From Comamonadaceae bacterium (lineage in GTDB: Bacteria; Pseudomonadota; Gammaproteobacteria; Burkholderiales; Burkholderiaceae), in contig CANKOT010000066.1 of NCBI GenBank assembly GCA_947484245.1, forward strand, positions 1-13,232: DNA of 13,232 nucleotides, read 5' to 3'. Position 1 is the first letter of the stretch, and each line of letters starts with the position of its first letter. The position numbers and the translations under genes are program-made. Positions 1 to 7,330 of this stretch are shown one piece after another. Under the pieces are notes generated by a model, which was not told the DNA's origin, made no database searches, and saw only the letters and a program-made list of their open reading frames with translations.

Positions 1-308
1 GTCGCAGTGTTGTTGTCAATGAAGCACGTCCCATGGAAGAGCGCCCTCCCCGTTCCGGTGGTGGTGGCTTTGGCGGCGGCGGCGGCGGTCGTCGTGAAGG
101 CGGCGGCGGTTATGGCGGCGGCGGTGGTGGTGGTTATGGCGGCGGTGGCTACGGCGGCGGCGGCGGTGGTCGTCGCGAAGCCGGCGGCGAGTCCGGTTTC
201 CGTAGCCCCTACGGCTCAGGCCCACGTGGCGGCGGCAGTGGTAACGGTGGCGGTGGTGGTGGCGGTCGTCGCGAAGGCGGCGGCGGTGGCTACGGCGGCG
301 GTTATTAA
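1..308 (+). CDS. RRM-type RNA-binding protein, glycine-rich C-terminal part (5' truncated by window edge)
   Basis: The open frame enters from the window edge (first whole codon at 3) and ends at TAA 306-308. Its first residues, RSVVVNEARP, match the last beta-strand of an RNA recognition motif as found in small bacterial RRM proteins. A long tail of Gly with Arg, Tyr and Phe follows. Counting from the Met at 33, the tail has three GGRRE(G/A)GG blocks with RRE at residues 20, 47 and 79, separated by GGGY repeats, and it ends GGY. Small bacterial RRM proteins of this kind bind single-stranded RNA and are often cold-induced; that is family knowledge, not visible here. The RNP1/RNP2 motifs lie upstream of the window, so the RRM assignment rests on the short junction plus the tail. 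The Met at 33 is internal, not a start. Gly codons are nearly all GGC/GGT. A terminator follows closely. Confidence 0.8.
   Translation, partial: RSVVVNEARPMEERPPRSGGGGFGGGGGGRREGGGGYGGGGGGGYGGGGYGGGGGGRREAGGESGFRSPYGSGPRGGGSGNGGGGGGGRREGGGGGYGGGY
72..290 (+). repeat. Three imperfect GGRRE-encoding repeats in a Gly-rich tail
   Basis: Three related blocks lie at about 72-110, 153-188 and 246-290. Each encodes a run of 6-7 Gly, then Arg-Arg-Glu, then more Gly (with one Ala). GGC/GGT triplets dominate the whole stretch, so length changes by slippage or recombination are plausible. The spacing between RRE blocks is 27 and then 32 codons. Confidence 0.7.
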
Positions 309-327
309 TCGCTGTTGACTTCTGCTC

Positions 328-345
328 TCACACCCTCAGGTGTGA
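328..345. other. Short perfect hairpin downstream of the RRM gene
   Basis: TCACACC (328-334) pairs perfectly with GGTGTGA (339-345) around a four-base CTCA loop, 20 bases after the RRM stop codon. There is no T-run behind it on the plus strand; A-rich sequence leads straight into the larger terminator hairpin. It may stabilise the 3' end of the mRNA or form a tandem terminator with the next hairpin. Confidence 0.5.
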
Positions 346-348
346 ACC

Positions 349-378
349 AAAAAAGAGCCCTGCATGCAGGGCTTTTTT
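349..378. terminator. Bidirectional intrinsic terminator between the RRM gene and the SDR gene
   Basis: The 16-base perfect palindrome GCCCTGCATGCAGGGC (357-372) is followed on the plus strand by six T (373-378) and preceded by six A (349-354), which read as six U on the minus-strand transcript. It sits 48 bases after the RRM stop and 12 bases after the SDR stop (385-387), so it can end both convergent transcripts. Confidence 0.9.
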
Positions 379-384
379 ATTGAC

Positions 385-1182
385 TCATTCTTGTACGCGA
401 GATTTTCGAACTTGGTTTTTGAAGATGCGGTCAAACAAAGCGGTTGGCAAAATTCTGAGGATGCGAGCGACCCATGCCATGGGCGCAGGGATGACTTTGA
501 AACTTTGACCACGCTCAATCGCCCTAAAGGCTGCGTCAGCGAAAGCTTCTGAGCTCATCAAAAAAGGCATAGGAAACTTATTTTTTGCCGTCAAAGGTGT
601 CTTGATGTACCCGGGTGCCAGGGTGATCACTTTGAAGCCCTGGGGATTTAACTCTCCGCGCAAACTTTCACAATAACTGATGGCGGCTGATTTGCTGGCG
701 CAATAAGCGCCATGGCCAGGCATACCGCGAACGCCAGCGACACTGGCAATTCCCACAAAAGTGCCGACACAAAACGAAGCAGGAAATTCTGCCGCTCGAT
801 TTTTCATAGGTTGAATGAAGGGATGGAATGTGGCGGCCATGCCCATGACATTGGTTGCCATGACTTGTTGCAAAACATCCAAGTCTCCTCGAATGCTGGT
901 GTCCATGCCAATACTGATGCCCGCATTGGCAATGACCACATTGGGAACCCCCATCTCCACCATGCATGTCTGTGCTGCGGCAATGATGCTGTCTGGTTGA
1001 CTGACGTCGGCGCCAAAACATTGAGCTTGGTCTGACCCAATGCCGTGTTCGTTCAGCCAAACTTGCATGTCAGGCACCCTGCGTGCCACCAGGGCCAGAC
1101 GCCAACCTGCCTGGTGATAGCGCAGCGCCAGTGCTTGACCTAGACCACTGGAAGCGCCTGTGATAAATACCAAGGGCATCAT
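385..1182 (-). CDS. SDR-family NAD(P)-dependent oxidoreductase, substrate unknown
   Basis: This is a classical short-chain dehydrogenase of 265 residues with the start at 1182. Visible elements are the nucleotide-binding TGASSGLG (residues 8-15), Asp59 in ADV, NAG (86-88), the catalytic Asn111, Ser147 in IASVAG, and Tyr160-x3-Lys164 in YCASK. PGYIKTP (190-196) follows the active site. Arg36-Arg37 after the second strand suggest an NADP(H) preference (inference). I chose the ATG at 1182 because GGAAAG sits six bases upstream (1189-1194) and the glycine motif then falls at the usual distance; an in-frame extension to 1251 adds 23 residues that do not look like SDR sequence. The gene lies 69 bases after lptC, in the same direction. 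A TTGACT element just past the lptC stop (1246-1251) could be a -35 box for a separate promoter, but no good -10 accompanies it. The C-terminal 35 residues are basic and hydrophobic. The family is certain; the substrate is not predictable. Confidence 0.9.
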   Translation of the reverse strand: MMPLVFITGASSGLGQALALRYHQAGWRLALVARRVPDMQVWLNEHGIGSDQAQCFGADVSQPDSIIAAAQTCMVEMGVPNVVIANAGISIGMDTSIRGDLDVLQQVMATNVMGMAATFHPFIQPMKNRAAEFPASFCVGTFVGIASVAGVRGMPGHGAYCASKSAAISYCESLRGELNPQGFKVITLAPGYIKTPLTAKNKFPMPFLMSSEAFADAAFRAIERGQSFKVIPAPMAWVARILRILPTALFDRIFKNQVRKSRVQE

Positions 1183-1251
1183 GAGAGTCTTTCCGTTGAA
1201 AAATCGATTTGAAACACAGGACACTAACTCGTTGCGGTCGGCACAAGTCAA

Positions 1252-1857
1252 TTAGCGTTTGGCCGCTTGTATGACGCCTCGAACTTTGCCTGTTAATTCG
1301 TACTCACCTGTTTGACTGTTCAGGCGCATGCTGTTGGCTGTGAAAACATCTTGGCCACGTCTAATTTCAACGGGCACATCGCTGAACAAGCGCTCCTCTT
1401 TGGTCATCGTGTTGAGTTTCTGGCTTCGCAATTCTATGGGCGAAAGGCCATTATTTTTAGAGGAGGCTTGTTGGGTTAAAAGGACATCGCCCATCAATGT
1501 CATTTCAGAGCCATCGCCCTTGGCCAGTGCCCGATCAGCTCGCGCATTGAAGCGTTTGCCGTTTGGGTTAACGCCTTGCAGGACCACATCGCTGATTTCT
1601 AAAGTGTCTGAGTCAGGAAAGTGCTGAGCACGTTTGCCACTGATCTCTTTGATGAGACGACCGCTGCTGTTAAAGGACTGGACTGAAAATTGGTTTAAAT
1701 AATAGTCGGGCTCTTGGCGTACGGCTTTTGTGGGTGCGTCATTCAAAAGGGTGGGCAAACTTCTAACCAACCACCAACTGCCTAAAGCGAAAATCGCCAT
1801 GATCAAACCAGGAAGGTACAGGGCCAAGCTGTCTAGCGCGCGACGAATGGTTTCCAT
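1252..1857 (-). CDS. lptC: LPS export system periplasmic-bridge protein LptC
   Basis: This 201-residue protein begins with a short cytoplasmic segment and one transmembrane helix at about residues 11-31 (LALYLPGLIMAIFALGSWWLV). The rest is periplasmic and matches the LptC/DUF1239 beta-jellyroll pattern: the sequence after the anchor (DYYLNQFSVQSFNSSGRL), LEISDVVLQGVNPNG and the C-terminal ELTGKVRGVI. LptC is anchored in the inner membrane by its helix and passes LPS from the LptB2FG transporter to LptA. The length is normal for the family. The ATG at 1857 overlaps the kdsC stop by one base (TGATG), which suggests translational coupling; a GTG at 1860 directly before it is an alternative start. 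Upstream kdsD and kdsC are the expected partners, but lptA, which commonly follows lptC, is not next; an SDR gene is. Confidence 0.9.
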   Translation of the reverse strand: METIRRALDSLALYLPGLIMAIFALGSWWLVRSLPTLLNDAPTKAVRQEPDYYLNQFSVQSFNSSGRLIKEISGKRAQHFPDSDTLEISDVVLQGVNPNGKRFNARADRALAKGDGSEMTLMGDVLLTQQASSKNNGLSPIELRSQKLNTMTKEERLFSDVPVEIRRGQDVFTANSMRLNSQTGEYELTGKVRGVIQAAKR

Positions 1858-2423
1858 CACGATTTTTCTGGAACGCCAACTCGAGAAAGGAGTTGGCCAT
1901 ATTGACCGCTGGCCACAACAAGCACATCACAAAACTCACGTGCCGCACCATGACCACCTTTTCGCACGGTGACAAAATGTGCCAGCGCCAGAGCTTGCGC
2001 GTGTGCGTTGATCGGCGCGCAGGCAAAAGCTGCGCGTTGCATCACGGGCAAGTCGGGCCAGTCATCACCCATGGCGGCAGCCTGATGCCAGCCAAGGCCC
2101 AAGGCGGTTAAAAACTTCTCAGCTGCAGGCAACTTATCTTCTGTGCCAAATTGCGCGTGTTCGATGCCTAAGGCCTTGAGGCGAACGCGCAGCGGCGCAG
2201 AGTCGCGCCCCGTGATGATGACGGGCGTGATGCCAGACAACTTCAAAAGCTTCAGACCATGACCATCCAAGGTGCTGAAACGCTTGAGGGTTTCGCCTTG
2301 TTCAGAAAAATACAAACCGCCGTCTGTCAATACACCGTCAACATCAAAGAAAGCCACTTTCACGCCTTGTGCTTGAAGCAACAGTTCGGGTGGAAAATTC
2401 AAAGCAGGTTGAAGGGCTTGCAT
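1857..2423 (-). CDS. kdsC: 3-deoxy-D-manno-octulosonate 8-phosphate phosphatase KdsC
   Basis: KdsC is a HAD-superfamily phosphatase of 188 residues that hydrolyses Kdo-8-phosphate to Kdo in the cytoplasm, the step before CMP activation. All HAD motifs are visible: motif I DVDGVLTDG (27-35) with nucleophile Asp27 and general acid/base Asp29, motif II Thr71 in ITGRDS, motif III Lys97, and motif IV GDDWPDLP (119-126) with the Mg-binding acidic residues. It lacks a cap domain, as is normal for the tetrameric KdsC subfamily. A basic RKGGHGAAREF stretch near the C-terminus is also typical. It lies 22 bases after kdsD, and its stop overlaps the lptC start. The start has no clear Shine-Dalgarno; the context is AATAAACGC-ATG, identical over 12 bases to that of the ABC transporter gene at 5895. 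Confidence 0.95.
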   Translation of the reverse strand: MQALQPALNFPPELLLQAQGVKVAFFDVDGVLTDGGLYFSEQGETLKRFSTLDGHGLKLLKLSGITPVIITGRDSAPLRVRLKALGIEHAQFGTEDKLPAAEKFLTALGLGWHQAAAMGDDWPDLPVMQRAAFACAPINAHAQALALAHFVTVRKGGHGAAREFCDVLVVASGQYGQLLSRVGVPEKS

Positions 2424-2445
2424 GCGTTTATTTTTCAGATTGCGC

Positions 2446-3423
2446 TTAAATGACTTTGGCGCGCATCAAGTCGTTGCTGTTCAAGGCGCCGCATAAAACA
2501 CCTGCAGCGGTCACAACCAAAACGCTGGTAATTTTGAACTGCTCCATGAGCTCGGCCGCCTCGACAGCAAGCGCATCTTGGCGGATGGTGCGCGGGTTTG
2601 AGTGCATCACATCTTGGGCGGTCAATGCCCGTAGATCAACCCCTTTTTCAACCAGGCGTCTGAGATCACCATCGGTAAAGATGCCCAAGATGTGCCGCCC
2701 CTCATCAACGATGGCCGAAGCACCCAAACCTTTGTGGCTCATCTCGCGCATGAGTTCTGAAAAGCCAGCCTGCGGCAAGACGCTGGGCACTTGATCGCCT
2801 GTTCGCATCAAGTCGCTGACATGCGTTAACAAGCGCCTGCCTAAGGACCCGCCAGGATGTGAGCGGGCGAAGTCTTCAGCTTTGAAGCCGCGCGCATCTA
2901 ACAAAGCAACAGCCAACGCATCACCCAGGGCCAATTGGACGGTGGTGCTGGCGGTTGGCGCCAAATTGAGCGGGCACGCTTCCTTGGCAACGCTGCTGTC
3001 TAAAACAATGTCCGCATGTTTGGCCAGTGCCGAATTTGGCCCGCCCGTCATGGCGATGAGCGGTATGCCCTGACGCTTGAGCACTGGCAAGATGGACACC
3101 AGTTCATCACTTTCTCCGCTGTTGGAGATGGCCAAGACCAGGTCCACCGCTTGGATCATGCCCAAGTCGCCATGGCTTGCTTCACCCGGATGAACAAACA
3201 TGGCGGGTGTGCCAGTGGAGGCGAGCGTGGCAGCAATCTTGGCGCCAATGTGGCCGCTTTTGCCCATGCCTGTGACAACCACGCGGCCTTGGACGTTGAG
3301 CATCATTTGGACGGCCAGAGAAAAACGGTCGTCCAAACGAGATTTAAGCCGCGTCAGTGCATCGGCCTCAATGTCCAATGTTTCGCGTGCGAGTTGCAGC
3401 GCTTGTTCAGAATTGAATGACAT
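2446..3423 (-). CDS. kdsD: D-arabinose 5-phosphate isomerase KdsD (KpsF/GutQ family)
   Basis: KdsD interconverts ribulose 5-phosphate and arabinose 5-phosphate, the first committed step of Kdo synthesis. The 325-residue protein has an N-terminal SIS sugar-isomerase domain (about 35-190) and two CBS domains (about 203-260 and 268-323). MGKSGHIG (53-60), NSGESDE (101-107), AKEACPLNLAPT (146-157) and SHPGGSLGRRLL (188-199) are hallmark blocks. Lys55, Glu107, Glu148 and His189 line up at a constant offset of four with the catalytic residues I recall for the E. coli enzyme. The length fits the family. kdsC and lptC follow directly, which supports the LPS role over GutQ-like sugar metabolism. No Shine-Dalgarno precedes the ATG; a TAAAAT hexamer ends seven bases upstream, so the mRNA could be leaderless. 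It is divergent from apt. Confidence 0.93.
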   Translation of the reverse strand: MSFNSEQALQLARETLDIEADALTRLKSRLDDRFSLAVQMMLNVQGRVVVTGMGKSGHIGAKIAATLASTGTPAMFVHPGEASHGDLGMIQAVDLVLAISNSGESDELVSILPVLKRQGIPLIAMTGGPNSALAKHADIVLDSSVAKEACPLNLAPTASTTVQLALGDALAVALLDARGFKAEDFARSHPGGSLGRRLLTHVSDLMRTGDQVPSVLPQAGFSELMREMSHKGLGASAIVDEGRHILGIFTDGDLRRLVEKGVDLRALTAQDVMHSNPRTIRQDALAVEAAELMEQFKITSVLVVTAAGVLCGALNSNDLMRAKVI

Positions 3424-3430
3424 GGGGCTT

Positions 3431-3436
3431 ATTTTA
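3431..3436 (-). promoter_or_regulatory. Candidate -10 element for kdsD, close to the start codon
   Basis: Read on the minus strand, TAAAAT (five of six bases match TATAAT) is followed by AAGCCCC and then the kdsD ATG. That would place transcription initiation at or within a base or two of the start codon. The -35 position (about TCACGC with a 17-base spacer) is poor, so this is only a candidate. Confidence 0.3.
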
Positions 3437-3503
3437 GCGGAGTGATCGCAAAAGCGTGACTATGATGACGCTGTATACCGGAATGCCCTATGGAAGTGAA
3501 CCA

Positions 3504-4076
3504 ATGAACAATGCATGGCATGAAGTGCCCTTGTCGGTGAATGACTACTTAAAACACAATATTCGCACCGTGCCCGACTGGCCGGTGGCGGGTGTGCAGT
3601 TTCGCGACATTACCCCGCTCTTGCAAAATCCACGTGTCTTTAGGGTGTTGATTGATGCATTCGTGCATCGTTATATGACGCCCTCAATGCGTCCCGATGT
3701 GGTAGCAGGTTTGGATGCGCGTGGTTTTATTTTGGGCGCCGTGGTGGCCTATGAGTTGAACGTCGGCTTTGTTCCTATTCGTAAAAAAGGCAAATTACCT
3801 TTTACGACTGTTGAAGAAACTTACGAGTTGGAATATGGCACAGCAACCGTAGAGCTGCACACAGATGCTGTGCAACCCGGCCAGCGTGTTTTGCTGATTG
3901 ACGATTTGATCGCCACCGGTGGCACGATGATGGCAGGCATGAAGTTGCTAGAAAAACTGGGCGCGCATGTGATTGAGGGCGCAGCCATTGTTGATTTGCC
4001 TGAACTGGGAGGTTCTGCAAAATTACGCGAGGCAGGGATGCAACTCTTTACCCTGGTTGATTTTGACGGCCACTGA
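3504..4076 (+). CDS. apt: Adenine phosphoribosyltransferase
   Basis: Apt converts adenine and PRPP to AMP in the cytoplasm (purine salvage). With the ATG at 3504 it has 190 residues, close to the usual 170-185. The PRPP-binding loop [13 protein letters not shown] (129-141) is complete, with Asp133-Asp134 and TGGT. Other family blocks are [13 protein letters not shown] (28-40), [10 protein letters not shown] (69-78), [11 protein letters not shown] (89-99) and a YELEYGT hood segment (107-113). I chose 3504 because GGAAG (3492-3496) stands seven bases upstream; in-frame ATGs at 3462, 3465 and 3483 and a GTG at 3456 would add up to 16 residues without a ribosome-binding site. It is the only complete gene left of the origin on the plus strand, and it is divergent from kdsD and convergent with the ABC gene. 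No clear promoter is visible; TATGAT at 3461-3466 lacks a -35 partner. Confidence 0.95.
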   Translation: MNNAWHEVPLSVNDYLKHNIRTVPDWPVAGVQFRDITPLLQNPRVFRVLIDAFVHRYMTPSMRPDVVAGLDARGFILGAVVAYELNVGFVPIRKKGKLPFTTVEETYELEYGTATVELHTDAVQPGQRVLLIDDLIATGGTMMAGMKLLEKLGAHVIEGAAIVDLPELGGSAKLREAGMQLFTLVDFDGH

Positions 4077-4104
4077 GACACAATGCCCGATGCCTCATGA
4101 ATTT

Positions 4105-4126
4105 GCTTCAAGCATTGAATTGAAGC
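4105..4126. other. Inverted repeat at the convergent apt / ABC transporter junction
   Basis: GCTTCAA (4105-4111) pairs with TTGAAGC (4120-4126) across an eight-base loop. The repeat covers the last codons and stop of the ABC gene and lies about 30 bases after the apt stop. A second overlapping pairing, TTCAA-GCA-TTGAA, is possible at 4107-4119. Neither strand has a T-run, so it is at best a weak transcription end signal. Confidence 0.3.
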
Positions 4127-5895
4127 GCCGCCAGACCGGCATAGACGCCGCCCAATTGAACCAACTCAGCATGCTGACCTTGCTCTACCAAGCGGCCATG
4201 TTCCAAGACCAGGATCTTGTCGGCTTGCTGCACAGTGGCCAACCGATGTGCAATGACCAATGTCGTGCGACCTCGCATGGCGGACTCCAAGGCCGCTTGA
4301 ACCATTCGCTCACTGTTGGCATCCAAGGCACTGGTGGCTTCATCTAACAGCAAGAGCGGCGGATTTTTCAAAATAGCGCGCGCGATGGCAATGCGTTGTC
4401 TTTGTCCGCCCGACAATCGAACGCCTCGCTCGCCCAAGAAAGTGTTGTAACCCTCTGGCAGATCAACGATGAACTCATCGGCAAAGGCCGCTACTGCGGC
4501 AGCATGAACTTCATCATCTGAAGCGGCTGGGTTGCCGTATCGAATGTTTTCAAGCGCGCTGGTAGAAAAAAGAACAGGCTCTTGCGGCACGATGCCAATG
4601 CGTTGCCGTAAGTCCTGCAAACTGAGATTTTGAACAGGGATGCCATCCAACAAAACTTGGCCACGCTGTGGGTCATAGTAACGAAGCAGCAACGCAAACA
4701 AAGTGGTTTTGCCAGCGCCGCTAGGGCCCACCAAGGCCACCGTTTGCCCGGCTTGAATGTCGACTGAAAAATCTTCCAGCGCCATTTGAGAAGGTCGTGA
4801 AGGATAGTGAAATTTCAAATCTTGAAATTGAAGGGTGCTGCCACTCACGGGGGGTACAGACGCGACGGGGTGCTCTGGAGATTGAACGGGAGAGGTGCTG
4901 CCAAGCAGTTCCATGAGACGCTCCGTTGCCCCAGCAGCCCTGAGCAAATCGCCATAGGTCTCGCCCAGTACCGCTACGGCACCTGCAAAGATGATGACAT
5001 ACAAAACAGCTTGACCTAGCTGCCCGGCAGACAACTCGCCAGCCAACACCGCTTGGGTGCCTTGATACAAACCCCACAATAAAAAAGCAGCATTGGCAAT
5101 GATGATGAATGCAACCAGTACGGAGCGCGCGCGTGTTCTGCGAATGGCTGTGAGAAAACCTTGCTCGGTGGCCTCTGCAAATCGCTTGGCTTCTCGCGTT
5201 TCGGCGGTGTAGCTTTGGACGACGGACATGGCGTTCAAAACCTCGGTGGCAATGCTGCTGCTGTCGGCCACGCGGTCTTGGCTGGCGCGAGACAGGCGCC
5301 TAACACGCCGGCCGTACAAAGTGGCTGGCCATACCACCAGCACGACCGTCAGGACCAACTGCAGCATCACGGTAGGATGGGCCCAGACCAACATGGCCAA
5401 GGCACCTGTGCCCATGACCGCGTTTCTAAGCCCCATCGAAAGAGAACTGCCCACCACCGTTTGAACCAAGGTGGTGTCCGCCACCAAGCGGCTGATCACT
5501 TCGCCCGTGGGCGTAGTTTCAAAAAATGCGGGGCTTTGTTTTAAGACGTGGCTGTAAACGGCGTTGCGCAAATCGGTTGTGACCCTCTCGCCAAGCCAGC
5601 TGACAATGAAAAAACGCGCAGCTGAAAACAAGCCCAATGCAACCGCTACACCAAACAGCATGAGAAAGTTGCCCTGCAAGGCCATGGCTTGCGCGCCAGG
5701 ATCCTGATGCTGTAAGCCATTGTCAATCAATTGCCGTAGCGCAATGGGAAAGACGAGCGTAGAAGCCGCAGCCATGACCAAGAACACAAAGGCCAAGCCA
5801 ATTTGAAAACGATAAGGTTTTAAAAATGGCAACAAACCACTGAGTGATTTGGGGTTTTGGGAGGTGGGACGATCAGGGGTGGAAGATTTCGCCAT
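4108..5895 (-). CDS. ABC exporter, fused transmembrane and ATPase domains (MsbA/LmrA-like half transporter)
   Basis: This 595-residue inner-membrane half transporter should work as a homodimer. An ABC type-1 transmembrane domain (about 25-320, six helices) precedes a complete nucleotide-binding domain (about 355-590). Walker A is GPSGAGKTT (390-398), the Q-loop Gln is 438, the signature LSGGQ is 494-498, Walker B LLLLDEATSALD carries Asp518 and catalytic Glu519, and the H-loop His is 550, so it should be an active ATPase. The sequence resembles the MsbA-related ABCB10-like group, not canonical MsbA. The substrate is unknown; lipid, peptide or drug export are all possible. The ATG at 5895 is four bases after the mnmE stop, in the AATAAACGC-ATG context without a Shine-Dalgarno. 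A TTG at 5910 would add five residues and overlap mnmE. Distal position after mnmE suggests co-transcription. Confidence 0.92.
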   Translation of the reverse strand: MAKSSTPDRPTSQNPKSLSGLLPFLKPYRFQIGLAFVFLVMAAASTLVFPIALRQLIDNGLQHQDPGAQAMALQGNFLMLFGVAVALGLFSAARFFIVSWLGERVTTDLRNAVYSHVLKQSPAFFETTPTGEVISRLVADTTLVQTVVGSSLSMGLRNAVMGTGALAMLVWAHPTVMLQLVLTVVLVVWPATLYGRRVRRLSRASQDRVADSSSIATEVLNAMSVVQSYTAETREAKRFAEATEQGFLTAIRRTRARSVLVAFIIIANAAFLLWGLYQGTQAVLAGELSAGQLGQAVLYVIIFAGAVAVLGETYGDLLRAAGATERLMELLGSTSPVQSPEHPVASVPPVSGSTLQFQDLKFHYPSRPSQMALEDFSVDIQAGQTVALVGPSGAGKTTLFALLLRYYDPQRGQVLLDGIPVQNLSLQDLRQRIGIVPQEPVLFSTSALENIRYGNPAASDDEVHAAAVAAFADEFIVDLPEGYNTFLGERGVRLSGGQRQRIAIARAILKNPPLLLLDEATSALDANSERMVQAALESAMRGRTTLVIAHRLATVQQADKILVLEHGRLVEQGQHAELVQLGGVYAGLAALQFNA

Positions 5896-5899
5896 GCGT

Positions 5900-7330
5900 T
5901 TATTTACCAATACAGAAGCTAGAGAAAATAACGCCCAGCAAATCGTCGGCGCTGAATTCGCCCGTAATTTCGTTCAATGCCGTTTGCGACAAACGCAACT
6001 CTTCGGCCAACAGATCAAGCGATTGTGCCTGTGCTTGCAAGAGTGCTGCCGCGACCTCAAGATGGGACTGCACCCGCTTAAGTGCTTGCACGTGGCGCTC
6101 TCGGGCCAAGTACAAACCTTCACTTGCTGGCTGCCATCCGGCGGCTGCCAAAAGTTGTGTGCGTAGGACGTCAATGCCTTGCCCCGTCTTGGCAGACAGA
6201 AGGATACCGTCAGCTAATTTTTGATCTATGTGTCGTGCAGGTGCAGGTTGGAGATCGCATTTGTTCCACACATTCAGAAGCTTCACGCGGGTGGGCAGTT
6301 GCTTGGTAAGGCTGGCGTGAATCTTCGCATCGGCTTGAACATATTCTGGCAAATGTTGACGCGTGAGGTCGTGTAAAAATAAAACTGCATCTGCCGCCTG
6401 AATTTGACCCCATGCACGCTGTATGCCAATCTGCTCTACTTCGTCGATGCCGTCGCCTTCACGCAGGCCGGCTGTATCAATCACATGAACGGGGACACCT
6501 TCTATTTGAATCGTCTCTTGCACCACGTCGCGTGTGGTGCCGGCGATGGGCGTCACGATGGCCAACTCTGCACCCGCTAATGCATTGAGAAGAGAGCTTT
6601 TGCCAGCGTTGGGCTGACCGGCAATGACCACCTTGATGCCTTCTCGCAACAACGCGCCTTGTTGCGTGCGCGTCAAAACTTTGTCGAGCTGCGTTTGCAG
6701 TCGCTCGAGCTGTCCTTGTGCATCTGCCTTTTGTAAAAAATCAACTTCCTCTTCTGGAAAATCCAGGGTCGCTTCAACCAACATGCGCAAGCGCACCAAG
6801 CCATCACGCAGCGTGTGAATCTCTTTGGAGAAATCGCCCGCCAAGGAGCGGCTGGCGCTTCGGGCTGCAGCGCTCGTTGAAGCGTCGATCAAATCGGCGA
6901 TGGCTTCGGCTTGTGTCAAATCAATTTTGTCGTTCAGGAACGCGCGCTGTGTAAATTCGCCAGGTTGCGCCAAGCGAAGTCCTTCAAGATAAGGCGAGCC
7001 TGTAAGGGGGTCTACAAGATTAGCCGCTTCGATGCATCGCGCCAAAAGCAACTGCAGTACGACCGGTCCCCCATGCGCCTGCAGTTCTAAAACGTCTTCA
7101 CCCGTGTAGGAGTGTGGCCCTGGAAAAAAGAGGGCCAAGCCTTGATCGATGGGCGCGCCTTGGGCGTCGTTGAATGGGAGGTAGTGGGCTTGTCGTGCAT
7201 TCAATGGCTTGCCACAGAATGCATCGGCCCATGCTTTGAGCTTGGGCCCCGACACGCGCACGATGCCCACGGCGCCTCTGCCAGCGGCGGTGGCGATGGC
7301 GATGATGGGATCTTGATGTCGGGACAGCAT
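5900..7330 (-). CDS. mnmE: tRNA uridine-5-carboxymethylaminomethyl modification GTPase MnmE
   Basis: MnmE, together with MnmG, installs the aminomethyl-type group at C5 of wobble uridine 34 in certain tRNAs. The 476-residue protein has the N-terminal formyl-folate-binding domain (about 1-125), the helical domain, and an inserted Ras-like G domain (about 230-385). G1 is GQPNAGKS (238-245), G2 TTRD (265-268), G3 DTAG (285-288), G4 NKCD (356-359) and G5 SAK (379-381). It ends with CIGK (473-476), whose Cys is the conserved functional residue. A short insertion (about 106-114, VDPLTGSPY) before [17 protein letters not shown] lengthens the N-terminal domain relative to E. coli. The ATG at 7330 has no clear Shine-Dalgarno (TTTAAACGCC precedes it). 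It lies 99 bases after yidC, a gap that contains a strong hairpin. Confidence 0.96.
   Translation of the reverse strand: MLSRHQDPIIAIATAAGRGAVGIVRVSGPKLKAWADAFCGKPLNARQAHYLPFNDAQGAPIDQGLALFFPGPHSYTGEDVLELQAHGGPVVLQLLLARCIEAANLVDPLTGSPYLEGLRLAQPGEFTQRAFLNDKIDLTQAEAIADLIDASTSAAARSASRSLAGDFSKEIHTLRDGLVRLRMLVEATLDFPEEEVDFLQKADAQGQLERLQTQLDKVLTRTQQGALLREGIKVVIAGQPNAGKSSLLNALAGAELAIVTPIAGTTRDVVQETIQIEGVPVHVIDTAGLREGDGIDEVEQIGIQRAWGQIQAADAVLFLHDLTRQHLPEYVQADAKIHASLTKQLPTRVKLLNVWNKCDLQPAPARHIDQKLADGILLSAKTGQGIDVLRTQLLAAAGWQPASEGLYLARERHVQALKRVQSHLEVAAALLQAQAQSLDLLAEELRLSQTALNEITGEFSADDLLGVIFSSFCIGK

Noticed and set aside
16..225. Arg/His-rich frame antisense to the RRM tail, resembling a protamine
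   Set aside because: Reverse-complemented Gly codons give Arg/His/Pro-type strings by composition alone.
7..318. 103-codon Ala/Val-rich frame overlapping the RRM tail
   Set aside because: It is the frame-shifted reading of GGC/GGT repeats (GCG/GTG). The Gly-rich frame joins a typical RRM end and has the proper stop.
1183..1251. N-terminal extension of the SDR protein by 23 residues
   Set aside because: A Shine-Dalgarno-backed ATG at 1182 sits at the usual distance from the glycine motif, and the extension resembles neither SDR sequence nor a signal peptide.
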